Source of the DNA: Bacteroidota bacterium
Lineage (GTDB): Bacteria > Bacteroidota > Bacteroidia > Flavobacteriales > Weeksellaceae
NCBI GenBank assembly: GCA_023399675.1
Contig: JAEWOM010000157.1
Span: forward strand, 1 to 8,389
Direction: 5' to 3'
DNA length: 8,389 bases
In this document: positions 1-6,624 of the stretch, in pieces
Layout of the letters: the number at the start of each line of letters is the position of its first letter
Position numbering within the stretch: the first letter of the stretch is position 1
Program-made: the position numbers and the translations under genes
The notes under the pieces: generated by a model
The model's input: the letters and a program-made list of their open reading frames with translations, nothing else
What the model was told of the DNA's origin: nothing
The model's database searches: none

Positions 1-1235
1 TGATAAGGAAGCCCGGATTCAGGATTAACCTGCGGTGCCAGATGAAATTCGGTTATTTGCGCCGGTAATTCTGCCAACGTGGCTTTAAGTGCGGATTCCA
101 CCTCGAAAGCAATTACGTGTTCCCCGAAAGCAGACGTATAATGTTTGGTGCGACCGGAAACAAGAATTCTGTAAGGGTCCTTGGAAATAAACCGGATGAC
201 ATCTCCAATGGAATAAGCCCACAGGCCGGAAGTGGTGGTAAGGATCAGCGCATAATCTTTATCAGTCTCCACTTCTCCGAGTGTCAGCCTGCGCATATCG
301 GGTTTTCCGTATTCTTCGAGCGGAATAAATTCATAAAAAATGCCGTGGTTGGTGAGCAGCAGCAGACCATCCTGATCAAAACGGTCCTGAAAACCGAAAA
401 ATCCTTCACTCGCAGGAAATGTCTGAATGATATCTACCTTCCCTCCCAGAAGTTCTTCCATTTTCTCTCGGTACGGCTCATAGTTCACTCCGCCCGTGAT
501 AATGAGCTGCAGTTGCGGGAACAGCTGCTTAATTTTTTTTCCGGATTTATGCTGCAGTTTTTCGAAATACATAATCAGCCACGGCGGAATTCCGGAAATC
601 ACGGTCATATTTTGGTTCACTGTCTCTTCAACAATTTTGTCCACTTTGGTTTCCCAGTCGTCTATGATGTTCGTTTTCCAGGACGGAAGTCTGTTTTTCT
701 GAAGATATGCGGGAATGTGATGTGCGACGATTCCGGAAAGGCGTCCTGTTTTGATGCCGAAATTTTCTTCGAGTTCCGGACTTCCCTGCAGAAAAATCAT
801 CTTACCGTTTACGAAATCCGCGTTGTCTTTCTGAGCAATAAAATGAAAGATTGCGCTTTGCGCAGCCTGCACCTGATCATTCATGCCGCCTTTCGTTAAT
901 GGGATGTACTTGCTGCCGGACGTAGTCCCGGAAGTTTTGGCAAAATATTCCGGTGTTCCGGGCCATAAAATATGAGCCTGTCCTTTTCGTACTTTTTCGA
1001 TATAGTGTTTAAGTCCTTCATAATCTCTTACGGGCACTCTGTCCTGGAAATCGGCAACAGTTTTTATTTCTTCGAAACGGTGTTCCCGACCGAAAAGGGT
1101 TTTCTGTGCACTGTTCACCATGGACAGCAGCAGTTTTTCCTGATCGTCTACTGCATTCTTTTTAAAATATTCGGTTTCACGAACATGTTTTTTCGCCCAA
1201 ATTTTGGCAACATTTTTCTTGAGAAAATTTAGCAT
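1..1235 (-). CDS. GH3-family acyl-adenylating protein, C-terminus cut by window edge
   Basis: My translation of the minus strand from the ATG at 1235-1233 gives 411 uninterrupted codons to the left edge. GH3 proteins are usually about 500 residues, so roughly 90 C-terminal residues are missing. The three nucleotide-binding motifs of the GH3 branch of acyl-adenylating enzymes are present. They are TSGTTSG at residues 101-107 (phosphate-binding loop), FPASEG at 273-278, and YSIGD at 341-345. A conserved GRTKHYTSAFGEHV stretch follows near 361-374. Plant GH3 enzymes adenylate a carboxylic acid such as indole-acetate or jasmonate and join it to an amino acid. The bacterial substrate is not known to me and cannot be read from the sequence. 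No signal peptide or membrane segment is visible, so the protein is probably cytoplasmic. The N-terminus (MLNFLKK...) fits flavobacterial relatives from memory, which supports this start. Family assignment is firm; the reaction is inferred. Confidence 0.93.
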   Translation of the reverse strand, partial: MLNFLKKNVAKIWAKKHVRETEYFKKNAVDDQEKLLLSMVNSAQKTLFGREHRFEEIKTVADFQDRVPVRDYEGLKHYIEKVRKGQAHILWPGTPEYFAKTSGTTSGSKYIPLTKGGMNDQVQAAQSAIFHFIAQKDNADFVNGKMIFLQGSPELEENFGIKTGRLSGIVAHHIPAYLQKNRLPSWKTNIIDDWETKVDKIVEETVNQNMTVISGIPPWLIMYFEKLQHKSGKKIKQLFPQLQLIITGGVNYEPYREKMEELLGGKVDIIQTFPASEGFFGFQDRFDQDGLLLLTNHGIFYEFIPLEEYGKPDMRRLTLGEVETDKDYALILTTTSGLWAYSIGDVIRFISKDPYRILVSGRTKHYTSAFGEHVIAFEVESALKATLAELPAQITEFHLAPQVNPESGLPY

Positions 1236-1239
1236 AACA

Positions 1240-1268
1240 CAAATGTAGGAATTCGGACCGACCGGCAA
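1240..1268 (-). promoter_or_regulatory. Flavobacterial promoter of the GH3 gene
   Basis: Read on the minus strand, TTG (1268-1266) is followed by 18 bases and then TACATTTG (1247-1240). This matches the flavobacterial consensus TTG-N17-23-TAnnTTTG in both boxes. Only five bases separate the -7 box from the ATG, so transcription should begin at or within a few bases of the start codon. That implies a leaderless or nearly leaderless mRNA. The call is by motif only. Confidence 0.65.
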
Positions 1269-1300
1269 TAAAAAAACCGCTTCAATATTTTGAAGCAGTT
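1267..1300 (-). terminator. Rho-independent terminator of the small lipoprotein transcript
   Basis: On the minus strand an 11-bp stem is formed by 1300-1290 and 1285-1275 (AACTGCTTCAA with TTGAAGCGGTT, one G-U pair) around the loop AATA. A run of seven T at 1276-1270 follows, then ATT. It lies 28 bases past the stop codon of the lipoprotein gene and insulates the GH3 gene from upstream transcription. Confidence 0.88.
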
Positions 1301-1327
1301 GCCGATATCATTAAATGATGTCTGATA

Positions 1328-1714
1328 TTAGTTTCTTACACAGTCAGCGGTCCAGGTTTTACCGTCCTTAATGTATAAGATATCCAAATCCTGGTTGTTG
1401 ATTCTGATCAATGCAGTCGCAGTGTTTCCAACGTTAACCATAGTATTTCCATCTTTGTTGAATTCTATTCCGTTAAGATTAGGAATTCCGTTGCTGAAAG
1501 CGAAGTTGTATTTATTTTCACTTCCGATCTTGGTAACAAATACACTGCCGTCATTGGACGTAATGGTGTTTCCTCCTGTTTCGTTATACGAGATGTTACC
1601 TTTATAGGTTCCGGCGAAGAAGTCATTGTCTACAGGATCATCATCTCTCGAGCAGGAAGTGGCAACTGCGAAAACCAGCAGGAACATGGACAGTAATTTC
1701 AGTAAATTTTTCAT
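1328..1714 (-). CDS. Small secreted lipoprotein, unknown function
   Basis: The product has 128 residues. Residues 1-20 form a lipoprotein signal peptide (MKNLLKLLSMFLLVFAVATS) ending in the lipobox A-T-S-C with the lipidated cysteine at 21. The residues after it (S-R-D-D-D) resemble the acidic export signal that sends Bacteroidota lipoproteins to the cell surface, so surface exposure is plausible. The mature part of about 107 residues is rich in N, G, T and alternating hydrophobics (for example FFAGTYKGNISY, TALIRINNQDLDILYI), suggesting a small beta-sheet or lipocalin-like fold. A second cysteine sits at 125. I do not recognise a family. The start is preceded by an A-rich stretch (AAAATAAAAAAA) rather than a Shine-Dalgarno site. 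The gene lies 50 bases downstream of the basic-peptide gene with no terminator between them, so co-transcription is likely. Confidence 0.85.
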   Translation of the reverse strand: MKNLLKLLSMFLLVFAVATSCSRDDDPVDNDFFAGTYKGNISYNETGGNTITSNDGSVFVTKIGSENKYNFAFSNGIPNLNGIEFNKDGNTMVNVGNTATALIRINNQDLDILYIKDGKTWTADCVRN

Positions 1715-1764
1715 TTTTTTTATTTTATAATTTATAAATTGATTTAATTATCGACTGCGAGCTA

Positions 1765-2043
1765 TTAACGCAGGAATTTCGGCTTTGGTGGATGGGGTCT
1801 GTTAGGTTTACTTGGTTTGTGCGGTCTTGCTTTACCTTTTTTTCCCGGTTGGATTTTTTTTCCTGAAGGAGTTACAAATTGCGGTTTGCTGCCTCTTTCA
1901 GCACGTGCCTCGGCATTTTTAGCATTCACTTTTTGCTTGAAATGCTTTACGAGCGGCGTTTCCTTTGGTTTTGGCGGGTGTTGTTGAGCTCCTGCAAATA
2001 CGAACCCGAATACGAACAGCAGGCAAGTCACTAAATTTTTCAT
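1765..2043 (-). CDS. Small secreted proline/lysine-rich basic protein, unknown function
   Basis: The product has 92 residues from the ATG at 2043-2041. Residues 1-19 form a classical Sec signal peptide (MKNLVTCLLFVFGFVFAGA) with probable cleavage after AGA, before QQ; there is no lipobox. The mature part of about 73 residues contains 16 Lys, 5 Arg, 4 His and 14 Pro against only 3 Glu, so it is extremely basic and probably disordered. The hexapeptide HPPKPK occurs at 22-27 and again at 84-89, near both ends of the mature chain. A longer reading from a TTG at 2079 would add 12 residues before the signal peptide and is less likely. The family is unknown to me. The composition would suit binding to DNA, polyanionic polysaccharide or membranes, but this is only inference. 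The gene is divergent from mfd and probably co-transcribed with the downstream lipoprotein gene. Confidence 0.78.
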   Translation of the reverse strand: MKNLVTCLLFVFGFVFAGAQQHPPKPKETPLVKHFKQKVNAKNAEARAERGSKPQFVTPSGKKIQPGKKGKARPHKPSKPNRPHPPKPKFLR

Positions 2044-2135
2044 TGTTGTAAATATTTTTATAGTCAACTTAACGAACAAGTACCGTGCAAGATTGTGTAG
2101 TATTTTACATTCTATAAAAAATGTATGGAATTTTG

Positions 2136-2143
2136 TAAATTTG
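2136..2143 (+). promoter_or_regulatory. Probable -7 element of the mfd promoter
   Basis: TAAATTTG matches the flavobacterial -7 consensus TAnnTTTG exactly. No TTG is found at the usual distance upstream, so the -33 box is weak or absent. A start site near 2148 would give a leader of about 66 bases containing the hairpin at 2160-2185. The rest of the divergent region 2044-2213 shows no clean promoter for the minus-strand gene; TACATTTT at 2125-2118 on the minus strand is one base off the consensus. Confidence 0.5.
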
Positions 2144-2159
2144 CGTTCTTGCAGTTACA

Positions 2160-2185
2160 GCGGTTTCGGATGCGTCTGAAATCGC
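2160..2185 (+). promoter_or_regulatory. Leader hairpin upstream of mfd
   Basis: GCGGTTTCGGA (2160-2170) can pair over 11 bp with TCTGAAATCGC (2175-2185), with two G-U pairs, around the four-base loop TGCG. It would lie about 12 bases after the predicted transcript start and 28 bases before the mfd ATG. No T-run follows, so it is not a simple terminator. A role in mRNA stability or translation control is possible but unproven. Confidence 0.4.
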
Positions 2186-2213
2186 CGTGTTTATTTAATA
2201 ATATAGCAGTTTT

Positions 2214-5200
2214 ATGGTGTTAAAACCCGTACGGGAAACCCTGGTTCCGTTTCTTTTCAAAGCCGGTTTCGGTGGAGAAATCATTCAAAGAATTGATGAT
2301 AAAAAATCGGCCACAGTAAAAGGTGCCGCAGGCTCATCGCCGGCTCTTATTGCTGCACAGATTTTTCTGTCAACGGATAAAACAGTAATGTATCTTGCCG
2401 AAGACAAGGAAGAAGCGTTGTATGCCACTGCGGAACTTGAAGAACTCGTGGGTAATGATCGGACCCTGTACTTTCCGCCTTCTCATCTTGAAGCATATCA
2501 GATCGAAAAGACACAGAACGCCAATCTGGTGCTCCGCACAGAAGTGTTAAACACACTTGCTGCCGAGAAGAAACGCAAGATTATGGTGATGCCTTACCTG
2601 GCGCTGGCAGAAAAAGTGCTGAAAAAGGAAGATTTTAAAGCCATCTCTCTCGAAATCAGAAAAGGTTTGGAAATAGATTATGACATCGCGGAAGAACTGC
2701 AGGAAAAATTCGGATTTGTACTCACTGATTTCGTTTCAGAGCCCGGAGAGTTTTCGGTGCGCGGCGGAATTGTTGATGTTTTCTCATTCTCCAACGAAGA
2801 ACCTTACAGAATTACACTGTTTGGAAATGAAGTTGAGAGTATCCGGACTTTTGATATCGAATCGCAGCTTTCGAAAGAACAGGTGGATCATTTTCAATTG
2901 GTTTCCAATATGAATTTTTCGGTACAGGGAAGTAAAGTTTCGTTTTTCGAACTTCTGCCTGAGAATACGGTGATCGTCAGCAAAAACGCGGTTTCCGGTC
3001 AAAAGATAATTGGAAATTTTTATGAGAAGGCGCTGAAGAATTACGAAAACCTGTCGGAAGAAGTCAGTCACCGAAAACCGGAGGAACTTTTTCTCAACCC
3101 GGAACTTTTTCAGCAGTATCTCGCAGAATATATTCATATCGATTTTGTTTCTGCCTTACCGAACTCGGCTTCCGCTGAGGGAATCATTCAGTTCAATCAC
3201 ACAGCGCAGCCGGCATTTCACAAGAATTTTGAAATGCTTCTGGAGGACCTCGATCAGAAAAAGCAGGAAGGTTATCAGATCTGGATCTCCTACTCATCAG
3301 AAAAGCAGATGGAGCGGCTTCATTCTATTCTCTCTGAAATCAGCACCCTGTCTTTGGATGACGGGTTGGGTGAAAATATTCACGCATTCCGTTCCGAACT
3401 GCATGCAGGTTTTGTAGACCGCGATTCAAAGATTGCTATGTACACAGACCATGAAATTTTTGACCGTTATCAGCGCTTTAAGCCGAAAAACGCTTTTGCA
3501 AAATCAGAACAGCTCACGCTGAAAGATATGATGTCGTTGAAAATCGGCGATTTTATTACGCACATCGATCACGGGATCGGTAAATTCATGGGGCTGGTAA
3601 AAGTGAACAACAACGGTAAAGTTCAGGAAAATTTCAAACTGGTCTATAAAAATGGTGACCTGCTGTATGTAAGCATTCATGCACTGCACAAAATATCGAA
3701 ATATAGCGGACCGGAAGGTAAAGAAGTCGTTCTTTCACGCCTCGGTTCGCCTGCGTGGAAAACCCTGAAGCAGAAGACAAAGGCCAAAGTGAAGCAGATC
3801 GCATTTGATCTCATCAAGCTGTACGCACAGCGGAAAACGGTAGAAGGATTCGCCTTTTCACCGGACACATTTCTGCAGAATGAACTGGAAGCGAGTTTTA
3901 TTTACGAAGATACTCCGGACCAGGAAAAGGCAACAGCAGATGTAAAAAAAGATATGGAAGCTGAAACCGTGATGGACAGGCTGATTTGTGGTGACGTAGG
4001 ATTCGGGAAAACAGAAGTGGCTATTCGTGCAGCATTTAAAGCCGCAACAGACGGGAAACAGGTGGCGGTTCTCGTGCCGACAACCATTCTCGCGTTTCAG
4101 CATTACCGCAGTTTTACTGAAAGACTGAAAGATTTTCCGGTCGATATTTCTTTTCTCAACAGATTCCGCTCTGCGAAGCAGAAGAACGAAACAAAAGAGG
4201 GCCTGAAAAACGGAAAAATAGATATTGTGATCGGAACGCATCAACTGGTCAGCAAAGATGTTACTTTCAAGGATTTAGGCCTGCTGATCATCGATGAAGA
4301 GCACAAATTCGGCGTAAATGTAAAAGATAAACTGAAAACACTGAAAGCGGATGTCGATACTTTAACCCTTACCGCAACGCCAATTCCGCGTACCCTGCAG
4401 TTTTCGCTGATGGCTGCACGGGATTTAAGTGTAATTAAAACGCCTCCGCCAAACCGTCAGCCGGTAGAAACGCAGGTGGTCTCTTTTGATGAAGAACTGC
4501 TTCGGGATGCGATTTCCTACGAACTTCAGCGCGATGGCCAGGTTTACTTCATCAATAACCGCATTGAAAATCTAAAGGATATTGCCGGGCTTATTCAAAG
4601 ACTTGTGCCTGATGCGAGGGTAATCACCGGACATGGACAGATGGAAGGTAAGCAGCTCGAAGAGAATGTCCTCAGCTTTATGGAAGGGAAATATGATGTG
4701 CTCGTTTCCACCACCATCGTAGAAAGTGGAGTAGATGTTCCGAACGCCAATACCATATTTATTAATGATGCACAGAAATTCGGAATGGCCGATCTGCATC
4801 AGATGCGGGGAAGGGTAGGGCGTAGCAACAGAAAGGCTTTCTGTTATCTCATTACTCCCGGTTATGACCTCATGACTTCCGATGCGCGGAAAAGGCTGGA
4901 AGCTATTGAACAGTTTTCAGATTTGGGAAGTGGCTTCCAGATCGCGATGAAAGATCTTGAAATTCGGGGAGCAGGCGATTTACTGGGGGCTGAGCAGAGT
5001 GGTTTTATTAACGAAATGGGTTTTGAGGCTTATCAGAAAATCATGCAGGAAGCATTGGAGGAATTGCAGCATGACGAAAATTTCGAAAATCTTTTTGAAA
5101 ATGAGGATGAAAGAAGGAAACTTATTGCGGTAAACCGCGATGTGAATATTGATACCGATCTGGAACTGATGCTGCCGGACAGCTATGTGCAAAGCACTGA

Positions 5201-5600
5201 AGAAAGGCTGCAACTCTACCAGAAACTCGCAGAGGTCAGCGGATCGCAAGCGCTGAAAGCGTTTGAAGCAGAATTAAGGGACCGTTTTGGCGAACTGCCG
5301 GAAGTTGCGGTAAACCTCTTGAAATCGGTAGAGTTGAAATGGTTGGCAGCAGAAATCGGGTTTGAGAAAATCATTGTGAAAAACGGAGTCTTCCTCGGCT
5401 ATTTCCCGGGAAATCCTCAGGATAAATTTTATCAAAGCGAAAAATTCAGACATATTCTCACTTTCCTCACGCAGAATCCGGCTGAAGGTTCGCTGAAAGA
5501 GAAAGTAGGAAAAGACGGAAATCAACTGATGATGCGCAGAGAACAGGTTCGTAATGTAGATGAGGTAAATGCTGTATTAATAAGGATTCTGGGGAAGTAA
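2214..5600 (+). CDS. mfd: Transcription-repair coupling factor Mfd
   Basis: Mfd is a DNA translocase that removes RNA polymerase stalled at DNA lesions and recruits UvrA for nucleotide-excision repair; it acts in the cytoplasm on DNA. The product has 1128 residues against 1148 in E. coli, so it is full length. Residues about 1-330 are the UvrB-like N-terminal module, whose nucleotide loop is degenerate (GAAGSSPA at 37-44), as is normal for Mfd. Residues about 440-510 are the CarD-like RNA-polymerase-interacting domain (KIGDFITHIDHGIGKF). The motor follows, with Walker A GDVGFGKT at 593-600, the DEEH box at 694-697 and QMRGRVGRSNR at 863-873. The C-terminal TRCF domain starts near 980 and includes DRFGELP at 1023-1029. 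An in-frame stop at 2199-2201 excludes a longer start. No Shine-Dalgarno site is visible. The gene appears monocistronic, divergent from the small secreted-protein gene and followed by its own hairpin. Confidence 0.99.
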   Translation: MVLKPVRETLVPFLFKAGFGGEIIQRIDDKKSATVKGAAGSSPALIAAQIFLSTDKTVMYLAEDKEEALYATAELEELVGNDRTLYFPPSHLEAYQIEKTQNANLVLRTEVLNTLAAEKKRKIMVMPYLALAEKVLKKEDFKAISLEIRKGLEIDYDIAEELQEKFGFVLTDFVSEPGEFSVRGGIVDVFSFSNEEPYRITLFGNEVESIRTFDIESQLSKEQVDHFQLVSNMNFSVQGSKVSFFELLPENTVIVSKNAVSGQKIIGNFYEKALKNYENLSEEVSHRKPEELFLNPELFQQYLAEYIHIDFVSALPNSASAEGIIQFNHTAQPAFHKNFEMLLEDLDQKKQEGYQIWISYSSEKQMERLHSILSEISTLSLDDGLGENIHAFRSELHAGFVDRDSKIAMYTDHEIFDRYQRFKPKNAFAKSEQLTLKDMMSLKIGDFITHIDHGIGKFMGLVKVNNNGKVQENFKLVYKNGDLLYVSIHALHKISKYSGPEGKEVVLSRLGSPAWKTLKQKTKAKVKQIAFDLIKLYAQRKTVEGFAFSPDTFLQNELEASFIYEDTPDQEKATADVKKDMEAETVMDRLICGDVGFGKTEVAIRAAFKAATDGKQVAVLVPTTILAFQHYRSFTERLKDFPVDISFLNRFRSAKQKNETKEGLKNGKIDIVIGTHQLVSKDVTFKDLGLLIIDEEHKFGVNVKDKLKTLKADVDTLTLTATPIPRTLQFSLMAARDLSVIKTPPPNRQPVETQVVSFDEELLRDAISYELQRDGQVYFINNRIENLKDIAGLIQRLVPDARVITGHGQMEGKQLEENVLSFMEGKYDVLVSTTIVESGVDVPNANTIFINDAQKFGMADLHQMRGRVGRSNRKAFCYLITPGYDLMTSDARKRLEAIEQFSDLGSGFQIAMKDLEIRGAGDLLGAEQSGFINEMGFEAYQKIMQEALEELQHDENFENLFENEDERRKLIAVNRDVNIDTDLELMLPDSYVQSTEERLQLYQKLAEVSGSQALKAFEAELRDRFGELPEVAVNLLKSVELKWLAAEIGFEKIIVKNGVFLGYFPGNPQDKFYQSEKFRHILTFLTQNPAEGSLKEKVGKDGNQLMMRREQVRNVDEVNAVLIRILGK

Positions 5601-5617
5601 CTGCTGAATTTCGCATT

Positions 5618-5642
5618 TTGAGATCATCAAATCTCAATTTTT
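5618..5642 (+). terminator. Likely Rho-independent terminator after mfd
   Basis: TTGAGAT (5618-5624) pairs with ATCTCAA (5631-5637) across a six-base loop and is followed by five T (5638-5642). It starts 18 bases after the mfd stop. The stem is short and AT-rich, so termination may be partial. Confidence 0.6.
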
Positions 5643-5654
5643 GATAAAAAACTT

Positions 5655-5662
5655 TATATTTG
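5655..5662 (+). promoter_or_regulatory. -7 element of the lipoprotein pair promoter
   Basis: TATATTTG matches TAnnTTTG exactly, directly downstream of the mfd terminator. The expected start site near 5667 leaves a short A-rich leader before the ATG at 5689. No TTG stands at the usual -33 distance. Confidence 0.55.
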
Positions 5663-5688
5663 TAAGAATTTATTAGAAAAAATTGAAA

Positions 5689-6564
5689 ATGAAAAATCTT
5701 TTATATCTTTTTGTTTGCGCGTTCATGGCGTTCAGTGTCCAGTCCTGTAAAAGGATTGGTGACGAGGACGGAAACCTGCTTAATGATATGGACGCAAACC
5801 AACCCGGTCTTCATGGTCCGAGATTTCTGTACCGCGAGGTGATGGGCGGAATCGTGATGAACGAATATAAGTACGACCTTCTGAAGGTGGTTGAAGTGAA
5901 AAATCAGAACGAAACCACAACGATCAGCTATTCCGGAGACCGAATTTACAAAATTGATTATGACGGAAATGACGGAACAGACAGAACGGTATATACCCGT
6001 TTCTTTAATTATGCGCCGAACTCCGATGTGGTAACTTCCATCACGGAAAATGAAACATTTCATCCGGATTTTCTGCAGACAACTCCTCCGCCAGTGCAGA
6101 AGCGTAAAGCTCTTTACACTTTAACTTACGTAGCTGATAAGAAACTGGAGAAAATTGAAATGAAGCAGGGTCCGGATGTAGTAGGTGTGCCTTTTGAATA
6201 CACAAACTATTCAACTGCTGAATATTTTTATGATGCGGAAAATAAAAATGTTACGAAAGTTGATATGAAGTACGGAGGTATTGTAGCCGGCGTATTCAGT
6301 CCGCCTGCAGAACTCATGACGTATAACTATATGGATTATGATGATAAGAAAACGCCGTATTCACTGCTGCCGTTCGAATATCTTGTTTCGGTAACGCTGG
6401 ATAATCCGTATCTGAATTATTATCATTCAGAAAATAATCCGAAAAGAACATCGAGTAATAATTACTTCGATCCGATCCAATATGCCGGAACGCTGTACAC
6501 GTACGATCCACAGGGTTATGCGCTTACCGGGTTTGGTTACGACTTTGATTACAGACCATTCTAA
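5689..6564 (+). CDS. YD-repeat-like lipoprotein, first of a related pair
   Basis: The product has 291 residues from the ATG at 5689; a TTG two codons upstream (5683) is a less likely start. The signal peptide MKNLLYLFVCAFMAFSVQS ends before Cys20 (V-Q-S-C, a loose lipobox with Gln at -2). The mature protein contains several strand-turn-strand units of the form aromatic-x-Y-x(4-7)-I/V-x-x-I/V: ISYSGDRIYKI (79-89), FNYAPNSDVVTSI (106-118), LTYVADKKLEKI (145-156) and YFYDAENKNVTKV (179-191). Near the C-terminus the block YDDKKTPYSLLPFEY (217-231) and HSENN (246-250) are found, with an aromatic end (FDYRPF). Such units recall YD/RHS-type or DUF4595-like Bacteroidota lipoproteins, suggesting an elongated beta-sheet at the cell envelope. 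No catalytic motif is seen and function is unknown. The block at 217-231 aligns without gaps to the next gene's product, so the two are probably duplicates that have diverged. Confidence 0.88.
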   Translation: MKNLLYLFVCAFMAFSVQSCKRIGDEDGNLLNDMDANQPGLHGPRFLYREVMGGIVMNEYKYDLLKVVEVKNQNETTTISYSGDRIYKIDYDGNDGTDRTVYTRFFNYAPNSDVVTSITENETFHPDFLQTTPPPVQKRKALYTLTYVADKKLEKIEMKQGPDVVGVPFEYTNYSTAEYFYDAENKNVTKVDMKYGGIVAGVFSPPAELMTYNYMDYDDKKTPYSLLPFEYLVSVTLDNPYLNYYHSENNPKRTSSNNYFDPIQYAGTLYTYDPQGYALTGFGYDFDYRPF

Positions 6565-6576
6565 TGAATCAGAAAT

Positions 6577-6607
6577 AAGGAGAAATGTGAAAATGTTTCT
6601 CCTTTTT
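6577..6607 (+). terminator. Intrinsic terminator between the two lipoprotein genes
   Basis: AAGGAGAAA (6577-6585) pairs perfectly over 9 bp with TTTCTCCTT (6596-6604) across a ten-base loop, with five T at 6603-6607. It sits 13 bases after the first lipoprotein's stop and 17 bases before the second one's start. No TAnnTTTG box lies between them, so the second gene may depend on read-through. Confidence 0.75.
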
Positions 6608-6624
6608 AATCTTATTAAAATCCT

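Noticed and set aside
117..899. Plus-strand open frame of 260 codons opposite the GH3 gene
   Set aside because: The minus-strand frame encodes a GH3 protein with all its motifs; the plus-strand product has no recognisable domain and odd composition (many Phe, His and Cys).
972..1232. Plus-strand open frame of 86 codons
   Set aside because: It lies antisense to the N-terminal part of the GH3 gene and is Phe-rich in the way antisense frames of Lys/Glu-rich genes are.
2044..2079. Twelve-residue N-terminal extension of the basic secreted protein
   Set aside because: It requires a TTG start and would place extra residues before a well-formed signal peptide beginning at the ATG at 2043.
2214..2345. 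Degenerate nucleotide-binding loop near the Mfd N-terminus as a possible defect
   Set aside because: Loss of the first Walker A motif is normal for Mfd; the functional motor motif is at residues 593-600.
3858..4244. Minus-strand open frames inside mfd (also at 2784-3137, 4980-5249, 5274-5525)
   Set aside because: They are fully covered by the mfd reading frame, which is conserved throughout; no independent start signals or domains are visible.
5683..5688. Two-codon extension of the first lipoprotein
   Set aside because: It requires a TTG start directly before an ATG that opens a standard MKNLL signal peptide.
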